A DNA stretch of 41,469 nucleotides from VRUE01 sp035260485 (lineage in GTDB: Bacteria > Actinomycetota > Thermoleophilia > Solirubrobacterales > 70-9): NCBI GenBank assembly GCA_035260485.1, contig DATFVC010000044.1, positions 1 through 41,469 of the forward strand. Reading direction: 5' to 3'. Position 1 is the first letter of the stretch, and each line of letters opens with the position of its first letter. A model generated the notes under the pieces. It ran no database searches, had not been told where the DNA came from, and saw only the letters and a program-made list of their open reading frames with translations. The position numbers and the translations under genes were made by a program. Below, piece after piece: positions 33,922-41,469 of this stretch.

Positions 33922-35008
33922 GCCTGCTCGCCTCGATACCCAGCCCCGCCTCCAGCGGCTTTCACCTCGGCCCGTTCGAGGCCCATGTCTACGGGCTGAT
34001 GTACGTGGTCGGGCTGGCGCTCGCGGTCCTGATCACCGTCCGCCGCTGGGAGGCACGGGGTGGCTCGCGGGAGCTGGTCTACGACGTCGCTCTCTGGGCC
34101 TTCCCAGCAGGGTTGATCGGGGGCCGGCTCTACTTCCTCGCGACGAGCTGGAGCGAAGTCCCCCCTCACTGGTGGGGTCCGTTCGCGGTGTGGGACGGCG
34201 GCCTGGGGATATGGGGCGGCATCGCCCTCGGCTCGGCGGTCGGGCTGTGGCGCCTTTATCGCAACGGGGTCTCGCTCGGCCCATTCATGGACGCTGCCGC
34301 GCCGGCCCTCTTGGTCGGCCAGGCGGTGGGACGAATCGGCAACTACTTCAACCAGGAGCTCTTTGGCGGGCCGACGAGCCTGCCCTGGGCGCTGCAAATC
34401 TCACCGGCCCATCGGCCCGTCGGATACCAGAGCTTCGCCACCTTTCATCCCACCTCCTCTACGAGCTGACCTGGAACCTCAGCTTCGCCGCGTTCCTTGT
34501 CTGGCTCGGCCACCACCGCCGGATCAGGCCGCCGGGACTGTTTGCGCTGTACGTCGCCGGCTACTCGGCCTTTCGCATCTTCGAGGAGTCGCTGCGGGTC
34601 GATCCCGCTCACTACATCTTCGGCCTGCGGCTGAACTTCTACGTCGCCTGCGTGCTGACCGTTGCCGGTGCTGTCTGGTTCGTGGCGATCCAGAGGCGGG
34701 GACGAGCGAGCGAGGCCGGTTGGAGGCGGGCGCGAGGACCAACGCTGCTGGCGATCGGCTGGGCCATGCTCGCCCTCGTCGGCTGCGGCCAGGGGTCCAA
34801 ATCGGAGGCATCCTCGGCGCACCGGCATGCCGATGCTGCTGGGCGGGCTGCTGAGGTGAGAGAGTGGGGCTCGATCGCAACCTCGCCTGCCCTCCAGAGC
34901 AGCTCAACGCAGTCGCAGACGACATCTGTTCTGATCCCTGGGAGACGCTGGAATACGCCGCAGCCGCACGGCTGCCGTTCGGGGTGGTGTTCTCGACTTC
35001 ACCGATGA
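33918..35008 (+). pseudogene. lgt: Prolipoprotein diacylglyceryl transferase (lgt), one frameshift and odd C-terminus
   Basis: Lgt moves diacylglycerol from phosphatidylglycerol to the lipobox Cys of prolipoproteins. From TTG 33918, frame 1 gives helices (HVYGLMYVVGLALAVLITV, WDGGLGIWGGIALGSAVGLW) and the signature VGQAVGRIGNYFNQELFGGP. It stops after FATFHPTSSTS, where FHPTFLYE would be expected. Restoring one T near 34458 joins it to LLYELTWNLSFAAFLVWLGH, AGYSAFRIFEESLRVDPAHY and two last helices. The downstream frame then runs on past the usual Lgt end into a lipobox-like string, ALVGCGQGSKSEASS, and Ser/Thr-rich sequence to 35008. That could be a piece of a separate lipoprotein fused by another small change. 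Confidence 0.75.
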
Positions 35009-35108
35009 ATCGGGCCGATCGCCCGCCGCCAGCGCCGCGCCAACGCCAGGGGTGCCGCCCGTCCACTGGGGGCGACCGACGGACCCTGTGCGGAGATCGC
35101 GCTCTGAT

Positions 35109-37988
35109 TCAGCGGCTCACGTTCTCGGCACCAGCTCGGTCCTCGTCGGCGATGGCGCCATCGGTCGCCACCATGCCGATGTGGGGAAGGTAACCGTCCG
35201 CCGTAACGGTGAGTTCGAGCTCACCGGCGGGAAGGTCCGAGAGGTCGATCGCCACGACCCCTTCGCAGCCGGTCCGCGATATCACCTCCGTCTTCTCGCC
35301 CGTGGCTACGTGAACAACCGCATCCTCGATCGGTCCCCGGTCCGGCAGCGGGCCGCGGACCCGCACCTCGAGGACCTGGTCCGCTAGGCGGGTGGTCGCC
35401 ACCGAGAGAAGCCCGGTCTCGCCAGTCCAGATCGGCATCTCGGGGTCTCCGAGGAGGTTCAGGCTGAAGGTCGCCCACTTGGTGTAGACGCCCTCGTCCC
35501 CCGTCAGGGCGAACCGCGTGTCCGCCAACAGGCCGAGATGCCGCGTCGTGGTGAGCCGGTGCCAGAACGCCCGCTGGAAGTCATCGCCCAGACCGATCCA
35601 TGAGAAGCGCGTGCTTCCCAGGTACGCCACCGCGCCCCCGCCGGCGTTGCGCAGGAGATGCGAACCCATGCCGTCCTGATCGAATGCGTTGGTGAGGCAG
35701 GAATCGGCGTAGCCGATGAAGCCCGGCAGGCCATTGGTCAGCGTATCCGCCATCCAGCGGTCGAGGTCGCAACAGCCATCGGGATTGCCGTGCCCGGACA
35801 GGGTGAGGAAGTGTGGCGCCGCATTCAGGCCGTTCGCCAGGCGGTCGCCCGCCAGGTAGGTAAGCGGAGCAGCGGGGACCACTGCCGGATCCAGATCGCT
35901 CTCATCCTCGTACAGCCTCGCCGAGGCGCGGACGTGGGGAAGGTCGATGGCGATCTTAACCCGCAACTGCTCCTGGTCGGTCATGGAGCCGTCCGCCTCG
36001 GGCTCGTCCCAGATGAACGCCTGGGGGGTCAGCTCCGCGGCGCCGCCACGGACCACCATCCAGTTGGTCGGCCTCGGGAGGGAGATCGGAGGCTGAAAGG
36101 GAAGTGACATCAAGGTCACGCTCGGCGAGAGGTCGGTGCCCGAGCGAGCCCAGTACCAGCCCCGGTTGTCGGCGTTCCTGGCCGCCGTGTTGTACGGCAT
36201 CTGGTGAACTTCGTCCTCGTTGATCTGAACGAACAGCTTGCCGGCGAGATTCGAGTGCATCTCCCGCCAGTGCACGACCGTGCGGCTCCCGTCGGACCTG
36301 AACTGATCCGGGTCCGCAGGATCGCCCGCAGATTCGGAAGCCCATGACCGGCCGCCCCAGTTCGATGAAACGAAGACCATCCGCGCCGGCCACTCGAGCA
36401 GGTGAGCGTGTCTCTGGAGACCGAACTGCTCGTAGGCGAGGACCTTGTCGACGAAGGTATCGGCCTCAGCGGCGTTGCGGACCGGGGCGCGTCCGAGACT
36501 GACGTCGGCACCGTAGTCGACGCCGTCGAAATCGTTGGACCAGTCGTGCTGCCCGTAGATGCCGTTCCCGTGGAGATCCCAGTCGTGCCTGAACGGGAAG
36601 CGCCGCAGGTAGAGCCGGTCGTTGTCGATGTTCGACGGCACGGCATAGTGAGCGCCAACGAGATCGGAGTAGTAGAGGTCCGTGGGAATGCAATTCCACT
36701 CATATAGGAACTGCAGATTGGCGTTGACCGTGGCCGCCGGTCCTTGCACCCTGACGTAGTGCGTCTCGGCGGAGCTCGGGGTCGTATAGGTGTCATCCGT
36801 GCAGTAATGCCAGCCGAAGCTGGCCATCCCACCTTCGTCATACGGGATCAGTTGACCGGTGTCGGGGCGCACCAGCTGGAGCGGCTCATCGCCGGGGAAC
36901 CAGGTGCCGGCGCTCTCCGCGCGCACCTTGAGGAAGCTGCCGGTCCAATACGCCTTCGCGGCTTCCGGCGGATCGACGGTATCGACCGTGATCTCACCCT
37001 CGGTCCCGGCGGCGACCTTCCGAACCGGGACGATCGAGGGATCCCCACCGAGCAGGACCCACGCCACGCCCCACTCCTGATGCGCCCACTTCAGGAAGTT
37101 GCGGACGATCTCCTGGAGATCGCGGGCGCGGTGTCGGAAGCTGCCGTAACGGCCGTCGAGGATGTCGGAGATCGTCACCACATTTGCCGTCATGCCGCGA
37201 CGCCGCTTCCACTCCACCAATCGCTCGAAGGAGGCGATGACGTCGCCGTCGACCGACCCCGTCGGCTCAAGCGTGTCGGCGTCACGCGTGACCGTGTCGG
37301 TTATGACCAGGTACTCGGTGCCCAGCCGCCAGGGCAGGTACCGCCAGATCGGCACCACCTCCTGCGGATTGACCACCAGCATCGAGGCCAGTTCCGCCGA
37401 TCGCCGTGCCTGTGCGCGTGAGACGCCGCTGCCGAACAGTCGCTGCTCGCTCTCTGAGACCTCCTCGTAGTGCACGGCGATCTCGATTCGCGTCCAGAGG
37501 TGCAGCTGTCCGTCTGAATCGAGCGTCAGAGGCGCCAGCTCCACAGCGGCAACCGGCACTCCACCGATGCCCCTGGTCGAGATCAGGCGGGCGACCGGAC
37601 GCTCGGACTCTCGCAGGTACGCCTCGGGATCGGGTGGAACGAAGCGCTTCGCCGGGAAGGGCACCGGACGCCCCGATGCTTTCTCGCGCGCTTTCTGGGC
37701 GCCCGGACGCCGGGGCTGCCGCGGGGCGACGAGTAGGGAGGTATCCCCCACCGGCACCTCTTCGGCGGCCAGGACCTCGACCTTCGCCGCACTCGACATC
37801 GGAGGGAGGGCGAGATGAGCCGTGCGACGAGGCAGGGCGGGCGCACCGATCTCCGCGCGCACAGAGCAGTCGACTAGCTTGGCGATGACTCCAAACGGGG
37901 TCTCGGTCAGTGAGAGATCGTCACGGTCGCTGACCACCTCCAGCCGCACCGTTCCCCTTCGGTCACCGCCCTGTGATGAAAGCCGCAT
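35109..37988 (-). CDS. Gingipain-like cysteine protease (peptidase family C25)
   Basis: 959 residues from the ATG at 37988, which follows GGGGAGG (spacing short); a further in-frame start at 38072 is less likely since it lies in an A/T-rich promoter-like stretch (AAAAATAATATGATG on the + strand). The C25 domain begins near YLPWRLGTEYLVITDTVTRD and holds the catalytic pair His (LTLSGHGNPDGC, ~733) and Cys (GYADSCLTNAF, ~764), followed by NLLGDPEMPIW typical of the family. A C-terminal beta-sandwich follows (LEVRVRGPLPDRGPIEDAVV, LPAGELELTVTADGYLPHIG). The N-terminal ~220 residues are a beta-rich propeptide-like region. No signal peptide is visible, which is odd for this normally secreted family. 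Confidence 0.85.
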   Translation of the reverse strand: MRLSSQGGDRRGTVRLEVVSDRDDLSLTETPFGVIAKLVDCSVRAEIGAPALPRRTAHLALPPMSSAAKVEVLAAEEVPVGDTSLLVAPRQPRRPGAQKAREKASGRPVPFPAKRFVPPDPEAYLRESERPVARLISTRGIGGVPVAAVELAPLTLDSDGQLHLWTRIEIAVHYEEVSESEQRLFGSGVSRAQARRSAELASMLVVNPQEVVPIWRYLPWRLGTEYLVITDTVTRDADTLEPTGSVDGDVIASFERLVEWKRRRGMTANVVTISDILDGRYGSFRHRARDLQEIVRNFLKWAHQEWGVAWVLLGGDPSIVPVRKVAAGTEGEITVDTVDPPEAAKAYWTGSFLKVRAESAGTWFPGDEPLQLVRPDTGQLIPYDEGGMASFGWHYCTDDTYTTPSSAETHYVRVQGPAATVNANLQFLYEWNCIPTDLYYSDLVGAHYAVPSNIDNDRLYLRRFPFRHDWDLHGNGIYGQHDWSNDFDGVDYGADVSLGRAPVRNAAEADTFVDKVLAYEQFGLQRHAHLLEWPARMVFVSSNWGGRSWASESAGDPADPDQFRSDGSRTVVHWREMHSNLAGKLFVQINEDEVHQMPYNTAARNADNRGWYWARSGTDLSPSVTLMSLPFQPPISLPRPTNWMVVRGGAAELTPQAFIWDEPEADGSMTDQEQLRVKIAIDLPHVRASARLYEDESDLDPAVVPAAPLTYLAGDRLANGLNAAPHFLTLSGHGNPDGCCDLDRWMADTLTNGLPGFIGYADSCLTNAFDQDGMGSHLLRNAGGGAVAYLGSTRFSWIGLGDDFQRAFWHRLTTTRHLGLLADTRFALTGDEGVYTKWATFSLNLLGDPEMPIWTGETGLLSVATTRLADQVLEVRVRGPLPDRGPIEDAVVHVATGEKTEVISRTGCEGVVAIDLSDLPAGELELTVTADGYLPHIGMVATDGAIADEDRAGAENVSR

Positions 37989-38282
37989 GTCCTCCCCACC
38001 CCCGTGGATAGTAGTGAACTGCCGAAAAATAATATGATGATCACTCAGAGAATAGGGAGCGAGGAGCGTCACATGCTCTTGCCAGATGCCCTCTTCCCCG
38101 TCCGCTGCCCCGCATATACGCCTGCCGTCGCCTGGCTATGTGCCGAGCAGCCGGCTGCCGAGCGCGATGGACGATCGTCCGGCCTAGCCGACGGCCTTTC
38201 GGCCCCTTCCAGTGGCCCTCGACAAGGGAACATCGCTGTGATCCCGCGGACCACCGACCGAGCACCGCCCACGTCGCACCCG

Positions 38283-38315
38283 GGAGGTCGCCGGTTCGAG
38301 TCCAGCTGGGCTCCA
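38283..38315 (+). other. tRNA 3'-half-like sequence (T-arm to CCA), probably a remnant
   Basis: GGAGGTCGCCGGTTCGAGT continues as CCAGCTGGGCTCCA, which looks like the variable loop, T-arm (TTCGAGT loop) and CCA end of a tRNA. The T-stem has a mismatch and no matching acceptor 5' strand, D-arm or sound anticodon stem is found in the ~50 bases upstream. I see a degenerate tRNA or attachment-site remnant. The rest of 37989-38355 holds the C25 promoter region and no gene. Confidence 0.35.
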
Positions 38316-38355
38316 TTTTCAGGCCGGGTTCGTCGGGTCTCCTTCCCCAACCCGA

Positions 38356-39323
38356 TTAGTGTCGGTGAACCGTTAGGTCGAGTTCCTCGAGGATCGCGTC
38401 AGGATCCTCGGTGAAGAGGTCGAGCAAGGATGGATCGAAGCGGGCGCCCCGCTCCGCGACCATCGTTTCGATGGCGCGTTGCGGCGACGTCGCCTCCCGG
38501 TAGGGACGAACGCTGGTCAATGCGTCGAAGACATCCGCGATGGCGACGATGCGCCCGACGACCGGGTCTGCTTTCCCCGTAGGCCGCGCGGGTAGCCATT
38601 TCCATCGAAGTGCCCGTGGTGGGTGAGTGCGATCTCGGCGGCGAGATCGAGCAACGGCGAGCCGGTGCCAGCGAGGAGATCGTGGCCGATCTGGGCGTGG
38701 CGCTGCATGAACGTTCGCTCCTCAGGGCTGAGCGGGCCGGGCTTCATCAGGATCGCGTCGGGCATGGCGACCTTGCCGATGTCGTGCATGGGGGCGGCTA
38801 TCCGTATTTTTTGTACCGTCTCGTCATCCAACCCGCAGGCTCGGGCAAGGATGGCCGCGTGCTCGCCGACGCTGCGCGTGTGGATGCCGGTCCTCAAATC
38901 GCGCGTGGCGATCACCTCGCTGAGGCGTTCAAGCATCTCGGTCTCGCGCTCCAGGTGATCGCTCGCTGAATGCTGGCGGCGTCGGTGTTCGGCCTGCCCA
39001 AGGGCGCAGGCGACGTTCGCCCGCAACTCATTGTCACTGAAAGGCTTAATCAGGTAGGCGCTCACACCGTGCTCGCCCGCGATGTGGGCAAGCGAGGGAT
39101 CGCCCGAGGCCATCAGCAAGGCGGTTCCGCGGTGGTCACGCTCGATCTGATCGAGCAGCGCAATCCCTTCCTCGGAGACCCTCAGGTCGCAAATTACGAG
39201 GTCGAAGGGTTCTCGGTCCAGCATGGCAGCGCCCTCGGTGGCGTTGGCGGCCTGCTTACACCGATAGCCAGCGGAGGAGAGAACGCTTGAGAGCGTGCGT
39301 CCTATCTGGGCCTCGTCGTCGAC
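38356..39323 (-). pseudogene. HD-GYP response regulator (c-di-GMP phosphodiesterase), frameshifted and 5' truncated
   Basis: Read leftwards. A receiver domain lacks its first strand (begins at VDDEAQIGRTLSSVLSSAGY; acceptor Asp in LVICDLRVSEEG, Lys in YLIKPFSD). Then comes a linker helix and an HD-GYP domain (HTRSVGEHAAIL, APMHDIGKVAMPD, IALTHHGHFDGNGYPRGLRG). At about 38578, in a CGGGGAAAG run, the frame changes and the domain ends with IADVFDALTSVRPYREATSP and FDPSLLDLFTEDPDAILEEL, stop TAA at 38356-38358. HD-GYP enzymes hydrolyse c-di-GMP. The gene's start is lost at ~39323, where unrelated sequence begins on the other strand. Confidence 0.75.
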
Positions 39324-39803
39324 GGGTCCGGCAACGTCCTCACCCGACCAACCCGAGCGGCGGGGTGGGGGCGTGGAGCATCGCCAAGTCGATGGGACGC
39401 GCCAGCTGCGCAGCGTCTCCTGCCCGTCGACCTTCCTCTGCGTCGCCGGCGAGGGCCAGGGCCATGTCGTCACGACGACCGATCCAACCGGCGGCGCGGC
39501 GGCGTGGACGATCGCCAACGTCGGCCGGTTGTTTGGCTTCACCGACGTCGACTGCGCCGGGGAATCGCTCTGCGTCGGGCTCGCCTTCAACGGCTTTGCG
39601 GCCCTCGGGACCCCAAATCCGCCTCACATGTTGACCGTCGCCAAGGTCGGCTCCGGCAGCGGGACGGTGACCAGCGCCCCGCCGGGGCTCGACTGCGGCT
39701 CGACCTGCTCGCACGGGTTTGCGGGAGGCACCGACGTCCGGCTCAGCGCCACCCTTGCCGCAGGCTCGACCTTCAGCGGCTGGTCGGGCGGCGGCTGCAC
39801 CGG
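39315..39803 (+). pseudogene. Fragment of a secreted SCPS/LCV-repeat and bacterial-repeat protein
   Basis: Pieces of two repeat types typical of secreted actinobacterial proteins. First, VVDGSGNVLT, TNPSGGVGAWSIAK, RQLRSVSCPSTFLCVAGEGQ and TDPTGGAAAWTIANV, with small frame changes near 39344 and 39388. Second, a copy of the Gly-rich domain: MLTVAKVGSGSGTVTSAPPG, LDCGSTCSHGFAGGTDVRLS and AGSTFSGWSGGGC. Both ends stop abruptly: on the left inside the VVDG/VDDE overlap with the HD-GYP gene, on the right at the truncated transposase. No start, signal peptide or stop remains. Confidence 0.6.
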
Positions 39804-40325
39804 GAGGCGCTCGATCGGGACCGAGTCGAGCGTGCGCTTCAGCAGCTTGTGGTCGTTGCGGTTCGCGCCACCGTGGTCGAGCCCGATCGGGATTCCGGCA
39901 GCATCTGTGAGGAGCGAGCGCTCCGCCCCCTTGGCTCTGTCGGTGGGATTTGGCCCGGTCTTCGGCCCGCCCAGCGGCGCCTTTGTCATCGCCCCGTCGG
40001 CAGCCAGCCAGGACCAGTCGATGCCGACCTCATCGTCGTAGTCGAGCAGGCCCTGGCGCCAGATCTCGTGGAAGACCCCGGCGCTCTCCCACTCCTGAAA
40101 GCGCCGGTGGGCGGTAGAGGAGTTACACACGCCGGTTACGTCGAGCGCGTTCCACTGCATGCCGGTGCGCAGGACGAGCAGGATCGCATCCATCACCTGA
40201 CGCTTGGGAACCCCCCGTTTGTGGGTGCCGAGCGGATGCTCGGGCGGAGGTGGCAGCAAGGGCTCGACTCGCTCCCACAACCAGTCCGGCATTCGCCAGC
40301 CGTCGTCGCGATCGACCAAACCCAT
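39804..40325 (-). pseudogene. IS5-type transposase, C-terminally truncated
   Basis: From ATG 40325 leftwards, the N-terminal domain and first part of an IS5-family transposase: MPDWLWERVEPLLPPPPEHP, QVMDAILLVLRTGMQWNALD, STAHRRFQEWESAGVFHEIW, the catalytic Asp region DWSWLAADGAMTKAPLGG and GIPIGLDHGGANRNDHKLLK (second Asp equivalent degenerate). It breaks off after DSVPIERLP; the frame continues only as antisense of the secreted-repeat fragment. The missing C-terminus with the catalytic Glu means the element is dead. No reliable terminal inverted repeats were found; 40330-40491 holds no gene. Confidence 0.75.
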
Positions 40326-40491
40326 CTCCTACCTCCTATGTCCGATCAGTGGATCGGCTGAGGAGTTCTTCGCAGGAGGGTGGGAATCCTCCCTATAGGG
40401 CTAGATCCTAAGTTAAGGGCTCGTGGCTCGAAGGGCGCCCCGCCCCGCCTCTGCGGAGGGTCCTCGTCACCTCAGCCTTCGGCTGGGAGCG

Positions 40492-41469
40492 TCATTTTCG
40501 CCGAGCGCCCTGCGGTCCTGCCGAGCGTAGTTGGCCTCTTTCACCAGCAGGCCTCTCGAGGCGCGCCGAGATGCGTTCCGGGGCGCCGATGTAGAGGCCC
40601 TGCACATAGTCGACGCCGTAGCGGCGCAACAGGTCTTCGGTGGCCGCGTCTTCGACACCCTCGGCGACAATCCGCTTGCCGAGGTTGTGGCCGACATCGG
40701 CGATCGACTTCACTACCCGCTGATCCGTTTCGTTGGAGGCCAGCTCGCGCACGAACTCGACGTCGATCTTCAGGTAGCGCGTGGGGAGGTGCTTGAGGTA
40801 GCTGAAGGAGCCAAATCCCGTGCCGAAATCGTCGAGCGCCACCTCGTAGCCGAGCTCGTTGAGCTGCTCGGTGAAGGCGCGCGCCTCCTGTATGTTCGAC
40901 ATCGCCGCCGTCTCGGTGATCTCGAAGATGACCGCGCCCGGCTGGACGCCCCTCTGCGCTGCCTTCCGCACACGCTCGAGGACGGCGGAATCGCCGATCG
41001 AGTGGGCGGAGAGGTTGACGGTCACCCGCTTGCCCCGTTCGGCGAGCGTCATCGCTTCCCCCGTCACCCAGCGGTCGAGTTCGTTGATCAGGCCGAACCG
41101 TTCGGCGGTGGGGATGAAGGCGTCGGGCGGGATCAGGTCGCCGTCGTCGGCGACCATCCGCACCAGCAGCTCGCTGTGGCTGACCTGTCCCGTCTTCAGC
41201 TCGATGATCGGCTGGCCGTAGAGGACGAAGCGTCCCTCCGCGAGCGCGTTGCGGATCCGCTGCACCCAGCTGAGCGCGGTGCCGGCATCGCCGCGGTAGA
41301 CGCGGATCTCGTCACGGCCCGCTTCCTTCGCCTCGAAAAGGGCGACGTCGGCGGCGGTCAGCAGATCGTCGGGCACGAGCTCCTGGGTGCCCTCGAAGAG
41401 GGCGATGCCCGCGCTTATAGCAATGGGCGGATCGATCTCGCACTCGGCGAGGCGGGAGCGGATGTCCCT
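40492..41469 (-). CDS. GGDEF-EAL protein, C-terminal part (runs off the right edge)
   Basis: The frame is open to the last base, so the start lies beyond the window. The visible part opens with the end of a GGDEF domain (AISAGIALFEG, LTAADVALFEAKEAGRDEIR) and continues into a complete EAL domain: LYGQPIIELKTGQVSHSELL (ELL in place of EAL), VTVNLSAHSIGD, IFEITETAAM, LDDFGTGFGSFSYLKHLPTR, LKIDVEFVREL, IVAEGVEDAATEDLL and YVQGLYIGAP. The metal- and base-binding Glu, Asn, DD, Lys and Glu are all present, so c-di-GMP phosphodiesterase activity is plausible. With the nearby HD-GYP gene it forms a c-di-GMP theme at the right end. Confidence 0.88.
   Translation of the reverse strand, partial: RDIRSRLAECEIDPPIAISAGIALFEGTQELVPDDLLTAADVALFEAKEAGRDEIRVYRGDAGTALSWVQRIRNALAEGRFVLYGQPIIELKTGQVSHSELLVRMVADDGDLIPPDAFIPTAERFGLINELDRWVTGEAMTLAERGKRVTVNLSAHSIGDSAVLERVRKAAQRGVQPGAVIFEITETAAMSNIQEARAFTEQLNELGYEVALDDFGTGFGSFSYLKHLPTRYLKIDVEFVRELASNETDQRVVKSIADVGHNLGKRIVAEGVEDAATEDLLRRYGVDYVQGLYIGAPERISARLERPAGERGQLRSAGPQGARRK

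Noticed and set aside
34864..35193. Separate small gene after lgt (GTG at 34864)
   Set aside because: Its second half is antisense to the C25 protease 3' end and the first half shows no recognisable features or ribosome site strong enough to call it.
38240..38315. Complete tRNA gene
   Set aside because: The T-arm and CCA-like end are present, but the acceptor 5' strand, D-arm and a paired anticodon stem are not, and the T-stem has a mismatch.

Overview
The window is high-GC DNA with strongly G/C-biased third codon positions. It probably comes from an actinobacterium of the Thermoleophilia/Solirubrobacterales type. That placement is an inference from gene content: a replication-relaxation protein, secreted SCPS/LCV-repeat plus Gly-Thr-Val repeat proteins, a DUF1326/DUF2182 pair, an F420-type nitroreductase and an Lgt of actinobacterial character. 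I could not run any database search.

Left third (1 to about 14.4 kb, + strand): the right part of an integrative conjugative or mobilisable element, packed as one operon in which most genes overlap by 1-8 bases (ATGA, GTGA, TGATG, ATGGCTGA). It holds the disordered tail of a protein that begins outside the window, a two-domain peptidoglycan hydrolase, a small membrane protein, a cytosine-5 DNA methyltransferase whose coding signal hops between two reading frames, a second methyltransferase split into two overlapping genes, a small repeat-rich ORF, a conjugation coupling ATPase, a replication-relaxation protein and an excisionase-like DNA-binding protein. A tyrosine integrase follows, then a restriction-modification cassette (predicted PD-(D/E)xK endonuclease, third C5 methyltransferase, Vsr endonuclease). 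Next comes an unfamiliar three-gene set: an HNH-like zinc finger/GHKL ATPase fusion, a 56-residue TTG-start protein and a two-TM protein. I regard that set as a candidate new defence module.

Middle (14.4-25.9 kb): on the minus strand, a two-gene CHAT-protease operon (1031-residue CHAT protein plus a 231-residue partner of unknown family), also a candidate defence or signalling system. Then a long cyclase/STAND ATPase/beta-propeller gene carrying a one-base frameshift and bounded by two copies of a ~120-bp dispersed repeat with a short hairpin. After it lie a metallophosphoesterase and a VapBC toxin-antitoxin pair with a palindromic operator. A third, shorter repeat copy abuts the next insertion sequence.

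Right (25.9-41.5 kb): chromosomal-looking or eroding DNA. It contains a broken IS701-like element with recognisable inverted repeats, an F420-type nitroreductase, frameshifted DUF1326 and chimeric DUF2182/globin genes, a membrane protein, a CBS-domain protein, a small secreted protein, a frameshifted COG0701-type permease with YHS domain, a SAM methyltransferase, a frameshifted lgt, a large gingipain-like C25 cysteine protease without obvious signal peptide, a frameshifted HD-GYP response regulator, a fragment of a secreted repeat protein, a truncated IS5-type transposase, and the C-terminal part of a GGDEF-EAL protein running off the right edge. Single-base frameshifts are common right of 19.3 kb and almost absent to its left.
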